From contig CATNEN010000005.1 of the NCBI GenBank assembly GCA_950097015.1, positions 5,199,501-5,263,500 of the forward strand: a stretch of DNA of 64,000 nt. The letters run 5' to 3'. The notes under the pieces are model-generated. The model did no database searches. It saw nothing but the letters and a program-made list of their open reading frames with translations, and had not been told where the DNA came from. A program made the translations under genes and the position numbers. This stretch comes from Macrostomum hystrix. Taxonomy: Eukaryota; Platyhelminthes; Macrostomidae. Positions 47,040 through 58,500 of the stretch are shown one piece after another. Every line of letters begins with the position of its first letter. The first letter of the stretch is position 1.

Positions 47040-47700
47040 AGCGCCGGCCTAGACTTGAAGAGTCAGGTCCAGAGTGTCTTTAATTCCTACGTATAGGACC
47101 TCGGTCTTGCTGCCATTGACCAGGAGTCCAACTCGAGCGGCTTCCTCGCAAAGTCTGGTGTGGAAGCACACTAAGCAGCACAGGGATGCTTGCACGTCAG
47201 GGCAATGTCATCAGCAAACGCGAGCGCATCGATAGTGAAAGTTGGATGGCGTGGACTTCCGGGTGACGTTGTACATGTAGAGGTCCTGTCCATGTACAAG
47301 TCGGTGACAGCGGTAGTCAGCGCAGCTGGAACCCCGCAATGGGCCAGCAGCCAGGGAATAACGGAGCGCGCCACCGAGTCAAAAGCTTTCCGAAAGTCCA
47401 CAAAGACGAGTTTCTGAGGAGTCGTGCAGCTTCGATGATGATACGAATGGTAGCCATCTGCTGAATGGTGGTAGATCTAACTGATCTGGAACCCCCTGAA
47501 CACTAAGCAGCACAGGATCAAGGCCAGGGAGCAGGCGATTGCGAACGCAGATAGAGTTGAGGAGCATACAGAGAGTGTATTGGAGAACAATGACGCGCTT
47601 ATTGTCAAAGCATCGGAGCGCGTTGTGGCCAGCGCCTGACGGACTTCAGTGTCAGATATAGGCCCAGTGTTCAGGCCTGCTCGGTTGAAGTCGGGAAGAG
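47040..47700 (-). mobile_element. Decayed LINE reverse-transcriptase fragment
   Basis: On the minus strand, FVDFRKAFDSVARSVIPWLL, FADDIALT and TRLCEEAARVGLLVNGSKTE appear in RT order (motifs around the palm) with frameshifts between them. It belongs to the same broad LINE type as 11510-12807 but is a different, older copy. Confidence 0.85.
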
Positions 47701-47704
47701 GATC

Positions 47705-48840
47705 AGGATCTGGTTGCGCAGCGTTGAAGACGCTCTGGCAAAGAGCAAAAGCGTGCGATTTAACACGATATTAAGGTTGTAAAGCGGGCAGAAAAACAAA
47801 AGCATGAAATTATTTTGACCGAATAATGTGCGATCCCAAGTTGTTTGCACGCTTTTTGTAGATTAACCTGCATTCTTTGTTGACTGATGTCTATCGATTT
47901 ACCATTAGACATAGATTATGTCTGTGGACAAGATAATTAAATATCTATGGACGGTATTAATAACAACGCTTCTTACAAGACGGTCCTTATTGCTTAAGTA
48001 TCGATGCCGTGATTGCACGCAGCTCATTAGCACGTGAGGGGGTAATAAAACATTGTTATTAATTTGTTTTAATTACAGACTTTGAATAGCTGCTTTGCCA
48101 TGTGACGAATGATCCAACATGCAGTCTCCGTGTAGAATATTTAGCCTCAAGCAGCTAATAGCGAGTAGGAGCCAACTCACGGACGACGTGTCTAGTTTCT
48201 GCGGGAAACGGGCGGGAACGGGCGGGAACCTCGCTGAACAGAGAGTGAGCTGTTGAGGCTCAGAAATTATCTCTGGCTTTTCTGTCTCTTAAGTTATTTT
48301 CTCTCGCAGCCTTGTCTGAGACTGCCCTGGTCAGTTTAAACAATAGGCTTAGCGCTGAGAAAGGCAGGTGCAGAGAGTCGGCTTTGTTCGGCGCGAAAAC
48401 AAGCACAGCCAGTGAGCTTTGGGGGTGTGTCTTTAGGGGTAAGGGGTTAGATTATTAATGATCAAAGAATAATTTTCGCCTTAACTAGCTCTAGTTTCCC
48501 GTTGGCAGTTGATTCCTGTGTTTAAGCGCGTGTTGTGAACTCGCATTGCTCAATGTCACGTGCTTCGTCGTCCGGTAAATGAATGTAGAGAAATGTTCAA
48601 CGATTAAGTCAGAGCCGATCATTTGTGCAGCCACCCCCAGAGACCGGATTGATCTGGTTTTCTACCACTGTCTTCAGCTCAAATACTTTTTAACCTAGCT
48701 ATAGAAGTTTTATAAAGCAGGAGGCCACTATAAGAAGTTGCGTGTTAGGCTTTGCGAAATCGAGACACACCCCCGCGGAGCTGCGTCAGGCAAATTTTTG
48801 CTCACAGAAAAAAGAACTCTAAGCGCTTTTTAGAACCAGA
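47705..48840. other. Upstream region of histidine ammonia-lyase
   Basis: Unique DNA. No coding segment was recognised and no promoter box is called. Confidence 0.35.
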
Positions 48841-48846
48841 AAAACC

Positions 48847-51800
48847 ATGAAAATCTTTGCTCGCGTCCGTGCCGAGTGGCTGACTGTGCCCGTCACCAAG
48901 GAGACGGTTCGCTGGCTTGGCGATGAAGCTGTTCGCAGGTATTGCGCTCTGCAACCAGCTTCGCATGTCAATCGCCCGGAGAAAGTGTTTCAAATTAAAA
49001 AGACCAAGAATGGAGCCATCCTGCATCCGGAGGATAAAATTTCCTCTGTGCTGGTCGACGAAGAATACGTGACAGTTGGTGAGAAAGAAAATATCTAATT
49101 CCGATGACATTTTTACTTTAAATTTCCGTAAAAAGCATAAAGTGATCGGGAACGCTCGACTATATTTCAGTTCTGGAGAGCGACCGTCAGAGCAGCACCA
49201 CCAATGTAAACATTTCAAGTGGCTTCACTTGCGACGGCGAACTACTATACAGCAGCTCCTTGGTGTGAGCAATTCTTTCTTAGAATATAGTATTTTCTTC
49301 ATTCGAACATCTAGCAGGATGATATTCTAAAATATCGCCTTTTCCCAATTCACCATCCAGCTCTGCTCCGCATGTGCACCACACTGAACCAGTGGAATCC
49401 CTGACTCTGGATGGCAACAGCCTGACCACGAAACAGCTAGTTCAACTTGGCCGAGGAAAGTACAAAATCAAGGTAAAGAGCATTATTGAAGGTGTTTGTG
49501 GCAGTTAGATTTCTTGATCTAGTGTGAATCCTGCTTTTTCAGCTTTCTGAAGCGGCTTGGGCAGCCGTTTGCGCGTCTCGTGCTGTTGTTGATGAAATCG
49601 TAGCTACCAACCAGAGTGAGTCAAACAGAAATCTTAGGTTAAACAATCAAGAATCCTATTCGAAACAACACCGAATTAGAAATAAAAAACCAAGAATCGT
49701 AGGAAAAACACTCTAGAATCGTAGCAGAAGCACTCTTGAATCTTAGAAGAAGCACTCTAGAATCTTAGAAGAAGCACTCTAGAATCCTAGGAGAAGCACT
49801 CTAGAATCTTAGAAGAAGCACTCTAGAATCTTAGAAGAAGCACTCTAGAATCTTAGAAGAAGCACTCTAGAATCCTAGGAGAAGCACTCTAGAATCTTAG
49901 AAGAAGCACTCTAGAATCTTAGAAGAAGCACTCTAGAATCCTAGGAGAAGCACTCTAGAATCTTAGAAGAAGCACTCTAGAATCGTAGGAGAAGCACTCT
50001 AGAATCTTAGAAGAAGCACTCTAGAATCCTAGGAGAAGCACTCTAGAATCTTAGAAGAAGCATTCTAGAATCCTAGGAGAAGCACTCTAGAATCTTAGAA
50101 GAAGCACTCTAGAATCTTAGAAGAAGCACTCTAGAATCCTAGGAGAAGCACTCTAGAATCTTAGAAGAAGCACTCTAGAATCTTAGAAGAAGCACTCTAG
50201 AATCCTAGGAGAAGCACTCTAGAATCTTAGGAGAAGCACTCTAGAATCTTAGAAGAAGCACTCTAGAATCTTAGAAGAAGCACTCTAGAATCGTAGGAGA
50301 AGCACTCTAGAATCTTAGAAGAAGCACTCTAGAATCCTAGGAGAAGCACTCTAGAATCTTAGAAGAAGCATTCTAGAATCCTAGGAGAAGCACTCTAGAA
50401 TCTTAGAAGAAGCACTCTAGAATCTTAGAAGAAGCACTCTAGAATCTTAGAAGAAGCACTCTAGAATCCTAGAAGAAGCACTCTAGAATCCTAGGAGAAG
50501 CACTCTAGAATCTTAGAAGAAGCACTCTAGAATCTTAGAAGAAGCACTCTAGAATCCTAGAAGAAGCACTCTAGAATCCTAGGAGAAGCACTCTAGAATC
50601 TTAGAAGAAGCACTCTAGAATCTTAGAAGAAGCACTCTAGAATCCTAGAAGAAGCACTCTAGAATCTTAGAAGAAGCACTCTAGAATCTTAGAAAAAGCA
50701 CTCTAGAATCCTAGGAGAAGCACTCTAGAATCTTAGAAGAAGCACTCATGAATCAAAATAAACAAAACTTCTTTATTTTCGCAGTTGCCTATGGCATAAC
50801 AACGGGATTCGGTCGCTTTGCAAGCATTGTCATTGAGAAGGAAAAACTGCAGGTAAGATACCTGTATGTGGTACCTTGATGTGCTGCGTATCCTGAATCG
50901 AAGCCAAACAAGCAATTTGTTTTTGTTTAGGAGTTGCAAGAGAACCTGATCCGATCTCACGCGGCGGGTGTTGGCAGGCCGCTGTCACCTGAGCGCACCC
51001 GGATGCTGCTATCACTTCGCATCAATGTCCTGGCCAAGGGATTCAGCGGCATCTCCAGAGAGACCCTGCAACAACTGGTGGATGCCTTCAATGCCTCCTG
51101 TCTGCCGTGGGTGCCGGAGCAGGGCACTGTGGGCGCGTCAGGAGATCTGGCGCCACTGAGCCACCTGGCCCTAGGAATGCTGGGTGAGGGCATTATGTGG
51201 AGTCCCAAAAGCGGCTGGGCTGATGCCAGATTTGTCCTGGAGGCCAACGGTCTGACGCCGTTGAAGCTGAAGCCAAAAGAAGGTCTGGCGCTGATCAACG
51301 GAACGCAGCTCATCACTTCGCTCGGAGCTGAGGGTGAGAAAAACTTTGAGCGCCATTCATGCTACTGTTGTTAGTAGTCGTGTCTTAAATGATCAAGACT
51401 GTTATATTTCTTATACAGCTGTTGAACGATCTGAGGCTATTGCACGCCAAGCAGACGTTGTGGCGGCGCTGTCACTGGAGGTTCTGAAGGGCACCAGTCG
51501 CGCATTCGACTCCGACATCCACGCCGTCCGACCTCATCCCGGACAGGTTCAGGTGGCGGGGAGATTTCGAGCTCTGCTGAGCAATCACGTCTTCAGCTCT
51601 GAGATTTCAGCTTCGCATCGGTTTTGCAACAAAGTGCAAGATGCCTACACTCTGCGGTGCTGTCCTCAGGTGCACGGTGTGACGCAAGACACTATCGACT
51701 TCGTGCGCGGCATCATTCTGACGGAGATGAACAGCGCCACGGATAACCCGGTCCGTTGAAACATTTTTTTCAGATTTAGGAGTCCTCCATAGGCAGAGGT

Positions 51801-54281
51801 TACCGTGCCTGCTTTTTTTTAAAGTAACACCTTTGTGTCAGCCGAATGAGCGGAATTGCCTCCTCGCTACAGGCTACGAGTGACAGCCACAAATGATGTG
51901 CTAGTGCCTGTGGCGTAGCCAAGGATTTTGCATAGGGTAGGGAGACGCGCCTCTTGGGGGCGACACTACCACGGGTGAGGGGGTCGGTGGCAGAGCGGTT
52001 GACGCGTTTGCTTCTCGCACCAAGGTCCCTAAGTTCGATTCCACGGCGAGGCCACATTTATTTAGGGCGCAGCCGCGGAGAGAAGGCTTGGGGTCTTGTC
52101 GTGCAAAGTCAGGGCAGATGTACACACGTGTGAGCGTATGCCTGCGTACAGTATCTGTGTGAGTGTGTTCTTAGGAGTCAGTGAGTCCTGAAATTGTTAT
52201 TACTATTATCACGCGCCACTTCTGGGGGTTCCACATAGATCTGTCAGCCGATTAGGGGGGCCGTGGCCCCATCTGTTATGACCGGGGGCAAGTGCCCACA
52301 AGCTTGCAAATATGATTTTTAATTCGTTATCACTCTGGCTGTCTAACGCAAAGATTTCCCCCTAAACGGCCAATCCCCGCAGATGGTGCTGGCTAGTCGT
52401 GGGGAGATCATCTCGGCGGGCAATTTTCACGGTGAATATCCGGCCAAAGTGCTCGACTATCTGGCTATCGGGGTGCACGAGCTGGCCAACATCTCCGAGA
52501 GGCGAACCGAGAGGCTCATGAATCCCAGTAAGTCTCGGTGTTCTCAAAAGTTAAATTCTGCTTATCTAGTCGCTTCTTGAGTTTTCTAGAGCCTCATTAA
52601 ATTATTAAATAGCATCGCACAAGTCAACCTTCAACCCGATTTCAGCGTACAGCGGCCTTCCAGCCTTTCTGGTCAAGGAGGGCGGCCTGAACTCCGGCTT
52701 CATGATCGCTCATTGCACTGCGGCAGCTCTGAGTGAGTTTGCCACGATTCTAAATTGGTTAATTCATTTCGCCTTATAGTCCTATTATGAACTGGAATGT
52801 ATTGACTGCGGCACAATAATGCGTGTGAATTATCCGACTTAGGTTTGGGTTGGCCAACGTTCAGCCCTCAGCGGCCCTCGATTCAGCCTCGATTCAACTA
52901 CGAGCGTATTCAGATCATTATAATAAATAAGATCACCTGTGCGGACTGCCTGTTAGTGATATATGTACACATGCTAACTGCAGTTTTCAAAAATCCACTA
53001 GTCTTTGTTGCGTAAGTCGATGTTGTTTTCTACGTCCGAAATGTCCGATGTCGTTATCTTTAAGAATGGGGAGGTGAATGGCAGAGCGGTTATCGCGTTC
53101 GCCTCACACACCAAGGTCCCCGAGCTCGATTCCTCAATGTCTGCCCCAGACACTGCCTGATAATGAAAAAGTTAGTGCAGAGGTACACACCATATGTCAG
53201 TGTGTTTTGGAGTCATTGGGCAGAACTGCCTCTAGCTGAATGTGGGTCTTGACCTACTTGACTTAGCTGCTTAGCTGGGGGCGTCTTCCGTATGCAGTGG
53301 GGAGGCTTCGCCGCCCATTCCAACTAAAGCTGCGGTGCCGCGCAGGGGGATCCGTTGATGCCGGCGTCACAGCGTGGTCCTACTCCGGAGAATCCAGGAG
53401 GTGGAGAGTCGCTGACACAGTGGCTCTTCTTAGGTAGCAGATGCTCTCAGGCCTGAAAACGTCGGAGAGGTTTGGGCTGAGGCAGGTGAGCCTGAGTTAA
53501 GCCTGTCCTGAGTTAAGGCGGGGCAGTTGCAAATGAAATGCTCCGCATTCTCTACAAGGCAGAGGCAGAGAGGGCACTCCTCACTGCCGATTTTGCCTTG
53601 CATTTAGCGATGCCTAGCGATGGCTGCGGGTCTACTGGCACCACATTATGTGACACAGCCCTCCTGCAAATAGTCATGTAATATGCATGTTACACCTCAA
53701 GAATGAAGTATTTTTATATTAGATACAATATAAAACCATTTGCCTTGGCAGCCTCCGAAAACAAGGTCCTCTGCCATCCGTCAAGCGTGGACTCCTTATC
53801 GACCAGCGCTGGCCAGGAGGACCACGTCAGCATGGGCGGCTTCTCGGCTCGCAAATGTCTTCGCGTAGTGGAACACGTCGAACAGGTTCTGGCCATAGAA
53901 CTTCTAGCCGCCTGCCAAGCGATGGAGTTTCTGCGACCACTGAAGACCACCGCACCGCTCGAGGCTGTCTACCGTCTGGTGCGTGAAAGTGTGCCGGCTT
54001 GGGAGCGCGACCGCTACATGGCGCCAGACATTGTGGCCGCTACAGCTCTGCTGAGAAGCGAGAAAGTCTGGTCAACTGTGGCACCCTACATTGCCGAGTA
54101 CGAGACCTTGGTCACCGACGAGATGCGACCGATGAGTCCAACTGCTTTCTCACTCGGACAGCCGAGGAAGCGGTTGTTGTCAGCTAGTAACGGGTCGCCT
54201 ACGCAGTTCGCGTCGACGGTTGCGGCTCCATCGGCGACGTCAGCAGCGGCCCCAGCCAGCAAGCGATCCAAGCCTCAATAA
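48847..54281 (+). CDS. HAL: Histidine ammonia-lyase, ten exons, 691 aa
   Basis: Converts L-histidine to trans-urocanate and ammonia, the first step of histidine breakdown. Exons: 48847-49078, 49171-49264, 49361-49472, 49543-49615, 50785-50852, 50931-51333, 51419-51750, 52383-52527, 52646-52732, 53752-54281; phases agree throughout. The N-terminus ([19 protein letters not shown]) matches animal HAL. The MIO prosthetic group would form from Ala-Ser-Gly at 262-264 in [18 protein letters not shown]. Also seen: [52 protein letters not shown]. Length slightly exceeds the usual 650-660, owing to the N-terminal exons and a Ser/Ala-rich tail ending KRSKPQ. The AATAAA signal (54277-54282) overlaps the TAA stop. 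Introns carry a minisatellite, SINEs, a MITE and a LINE scrap. The enzyme appears intact. Confidence 0.97.
49700..50750. repeat. 21-bp minisatellite in HAL intron 4
   Basis: About 49 copies of agaagcactctagaatctta plus g, each containing tctaga. Variants cctaggag and cgtaggag alternate in multi-unit blocks. The first copies near 49620-49720 are divergent (gaatcgtag, gaatcctat), suggesting where the array began. Confidence 0.95.
51835..52290 (+). repeat. Nested repeats in HAL intron 7
   Basis: A SINE A 3' fragment (51836-51900) is followed by the left arm of a ggcgtagccaagg MITE (51905-51975), then a SINE A copy with tRNA head (51985-52210), then the MITE right arm with cagccgattaggggggccgt (52206-52290). 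The SINE therefore sits inside the MITE. Confidence 0.7.
53066..53670. repeat. SINE A split by a LINE 3' fragment, HAL intron 9
   Basis: SINE A head and body at 53066-53240 and its 3' end at 53617-53670 flank a minus-strand segment (53275-53605) reading [20 protein letters not shown] then [10 protein letters not shown]. This CPxC..ENAEHF..CP pattern is typical of the C-terminal region of Jockey/I-type LINE ORF2. Confidence 0.65.
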
Positions 54282-54289
54282 ACTCTATT

Positions 54290-55400
54290 GGATAGTTTAA
54301 CAACCGATTAATTTAGAAATTAAGACGGTACTGCAATCAGTCCTTGACCTGGTGAAATTGAGTAGGCTCTACTCTTAATTCAAAGACTTGTTAGTCTCAC
54401 ACTGATTCAGATCGTGTGCTTTAACCATGCTTTAAACTTATAACATTTAAAACCTACTGACGCTTATTACAGCTTTGATGCAGAAACTTTAGGGTGCATG
54501 ACGCTTTTTCCTCGAACGGTTTTCAATCTTTCTTCAACCCGAGCCTAAAATGTTTAAACATTAACTTTGCAGATGCATACATTTTTTATTTCATTCTTTA
54601 AGGTATTTTGTAACTTTTAGCACCTTTTTTTCTCTTCCTTTTTGCTCGTGGTGCTGGTACTTATTTACACAATGAACTTTCCAAACCAAAAGTAAATATA
54701 ATACACCAATGAATTCGATCATAAACTCCACTCTGGGTCAGGTATCACGCAACACTACCATTTTCAGAATTTCACAAGTTATGTTTTACTTTCTCAAGCG
54801 GTTTTCAACGATGGCTTCCCGAATAGTGCAACACTGGTATTTTTATGGCTTATCATTTTCATTTAATAACTAAATCCAATCGATTTTTAATCGAATTGTT
54901 TTGTTTTGAAAAATCGTATTTTGCCGATCCTAACTTCCTCGTACTTTTAATAAAAAACAAAGACTATATGAGAACTTAAACATTATAAAGACATTGTCTA
55001 GTCTTCTAAATGTTATTACACAAATTTGAAATTGGTGTTAGCAAGATGAAAGTTAATTTAGGTGGCACATTTTAGCTGGAGCTGTGCAAAACCTCTGAGT
55101 TTGTTGACAAACAGAAAATCAGAAAAATTCCAATAGTGAATGAAACTGAATAAAAAATCGTTTTTTTAACACGAGCTACAAATTAAACAAAGGACCAGTT
55201 AGAAAAGAACATTTTTTTCAATTAAGTAATAAAACGTTGATACGAGTAGACAGACTTGATGTTTATGAAAAACGTCGATCATGTATCTAAATTACCATTT
55301 TGAACATACATACGTATCATATAAGTATTAACTGTTAAGGGTTGTATTTGGGAAATGAATGAGTAAAATGAAGGGCCCCACCCAAAACAAAACGAAAGCA
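54290..55400. other. Intergenic between convergent genes
   Basis: AT-rich DNA between the 3' ends of HAL (+) and the LolA-like gene (-). No gene or repeat recognised. Confidence 0.5.
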
Positions 55401-55403
55401 GAA

Positions 55404-55537
55404 CTACATTCGCTGTGGCCTGAACGGATCAACTCCCATTAGGGTGCCGCCTCTGAATTTGTAGATGCCAAAGATGACCAGTACGCCCAGGGCGAGACCC
55501 AGAATCACCATGCCGAACCCGACGCCGATGAGAACGC
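55404..55537 (-). CDS. Alternative last exon B of the LolA-like gene
   Basis: After acceptor tcag, phase 1, it reads VLIGVGFGMVILGLALGVLV then IFGIYKFRGGTLMG and a PFRPQRM tail before TAG. It supplies a membrane helix and a 20-residue cytoplasmic tail. The acceptor phase is identical to exon A. Confidence 0.65.
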
Positions 55538-58500
55538 CTGAAAATCATTTTCTTTTATTCGTTTTGTTGCGCTTTGTTGCGTTTGCTGAAAAATACACTA
55601 TACACTACGGAGATGGTTTTTCTCCACTTTCTTTCTGCACATTTTGCACTACGTATTATAATTTCCTAAATATGAGCTAGTTCTAGTAAAGAAAGACATT
55701 TTATTGATAAACTTTTCAGGAATAAAGCTTTGTAAAATTCGTGGGAACAACTTGTAAGAAGAAAAGTTTAATTAAAAGAAGAGTTTTAGATCTGCTTTCA
55801 TTAAAAAGTGTCACTATTTCAATTAGAAAAATGTGAAAATTCCCTATCTCGGCAGTGTTTCTGAGGCGAAAACCAGCCTGCCAATATTTTTTCTAAGAAA
55901 CGTAGTAACCCGTCCTACTACTTCGAGTGGTCCTTGGATTGTAGTTTTCCTATACATTCGAAGCAACTACACGGCTTACATCTCCAATGTGACACCGCGA
56001 AAGATAGAAACAATTCTCAGTTAATAATTCTCAACGCCAGTAAAAAAATGCCGCGATGATGCCGGCCAGCAGACCGGCCAGAAGCAGTCCGATGGCTGCT
56101 CCGGCCACCGCGCCTGGAACATTGCGCAACCGCGGGGAGAACAGAGGGGGGATGGGAGTTGAGGCGGGAACGGTTGAATGACAACGCAGTATTAGCAATA
56201 ATTGCTGACGTCAATCCCAGCCGCGAATTTCCATGAGACGCTTATGTAACAGGTTTTAAGGGTTTTACGGATTTTATGGAATTTTACGGAATTTTACGGA
56301 GTTTTACAAATCTTACGGATTTTACGGATTCTTACGGACTTTTATGGAATTAATCTTTCCGTAGTTTTCTACACCCGAAAACCCGTTAAAATGAAGCGTA
56401 TTCTCAGGAATGCTGCATAGATTAATGTCAGTGGCCTCGCTCAGAAAAATTCCAGTTTGCTTTCGCGCCAAGTCATCTCAGATTTTAGGTTAAGGATATA
56501 ACAAAATATAATTCAAATATTAGATTGGCAGCCAAGGGCAAAAAACATTTCAGTTGTTTCTGCAACAGCTAAACACTTTCAGTGTAAAGCATGAACTAGC
56601 CTTTGAATAAAATTATAATATTTTGATTATAACCCTTTTCTGCCGCGTCTCCAAAGTTAACAAACAGACAGAACACAATTTCATTAAGTTTTCCTCTGAT
56701 AACGGACTTGCGTGAAGCCAACTGAAATATTTCTGGCCCTGCGCTGACATTCGATGCATTTCGATGGAATTTATCTGGGCGGGACGCGCGAAACAAGCAA
56801 GTTTAATTAAATGCATCACATTTGAGTACAGTTTAAAGAAAATCTGACAACGCACCTGCACTGTAGCCAATAGACTTCAGGTTGTTCCTGAAATTCGTTA
56901 AAAAATACTTTTTTTCTCAAATTATTTCGTATCACACACGAAGCTTAACCAAATGTAATCTCTTTTAAATACAACACTCATCGAAATAATATACTTGTGA
57001 GCTTGTTAGAAATCCATAATAATATATGTCGCTTAAAGCGTGAGTGGCAGAGCGATATAACGCGTTTGCCTCTCGCACCAAGCTCACTGAGCTCGACTCC
57101 GCGTCGAGGCCAGATTAGTTTAGCGCGCGGCCGCGGAGAGAAGGCTTGGAGGCTTGTCGTGCAATGCAATTGTCGTGCCCGTGAGGGCCAACCTCCAAGG
57201 CACAGTGAAAGTGTACACTGCCTGACGATGAGAAAGTCGGCAGATGTACACACCTGTGTGAGAGTATGCCTGCGTACAGTATCTGTGAGCGTGTGTGCTC
57301 AGGAGTCGCCGAAATGGGCAGAATTGCCTCTTCGCTGGCTGCAGGTCTACTGTCACCATATGATGTGCCCTCAGCCCTCCTGCAATTATTATTGTTATGA
57401 AGTATGCTTCTACACTCCTTTTTAAATTATTTAAATTTAAAGCAATTAGAAAGTTGCTGTTTTCGCTGGGATCTTCAGAATTTATTCCACCTTAGTAACT
57501 AGCCATTTTAGCTCCCCTCTTCGGGTGGTCCAAACATAATCCCCTCAGGGCAGGCCAACAACCTAGCTAGGCCTATGCAATATAGGTAAATTAAAATTTT
57601 GTTAACGCTATGTCAATGCAACGATGAATACAATAATACTCAATATAGAGATTAAGAGATACAAAATGTCACACAATAAAATAATGGGTAGAGCTGAATA
57701 TCCATTCTCTTCGACCAACTCACGTTCGCTCCTCCATCAGGGCAGCTCCATTGGCGTAGATTGTGTAGTCCTTGCCGTCCACCTTCAGGAAGGTGAAAAT
57801 GTCCTGCTTGCTAATCAGAATGTTGAATGCGGCCTGGATCTCGTTCAGCGGAGTCTCATCAGCATCGGCTGTTCAATTTTGAAAAATGAATTTCATAGAG
57901 TTGAGTTTGGCTTGTAAATTAATTACGAGAGGTGTCGAAAAATTAGTGGATTCAACGTAGCTAAAAGTTGGATTTAGGCTTTCAATGAAAAAATGTCGAA
58001 AAGTTTTACTTTTTTTTTGCACTAACTTCAAGTGACGAAGGCTACAAAAATGGTAAAGCAAGGGTCGGCAAACTGCGGCCCGCTGGCCAGATGCGGCCCT
58101 CGAAGCTCCCAAATCCGGCCCGTTGATCCTTCCAACACCCAGAGTATCCTCTTTCATCTTTCTCCTGTCTCATCTCTCTGCGGTATCGTCTCTCCTGTGT
58201 CTCATCTCTCCCGTGTCTCATCTCTCCCGTGTCTCATCTCTCCCGTGTCTCATCTCTCCCGTGTCTCATCTCTCCCGTGTCTCATCTCTCCCGTGTCTCA
58301 TCTCTCCCGTGTCTCATCCCTCCAGTGTCTCATCTCTCCAGTGTCTCATCTCTCCAGTGTCTCATCTCTCCTGTGTCTCATCCCTCCAGTATCTCATCTC
58401 TCCCTTGTTTCATTTCTCCCGTGTCTCATCTCACCCGTGTCTCATCTCTCCTCTGTCTCATCTCTCGATTGTATCATCTCTCCCGTGTCTCACTCATCTA

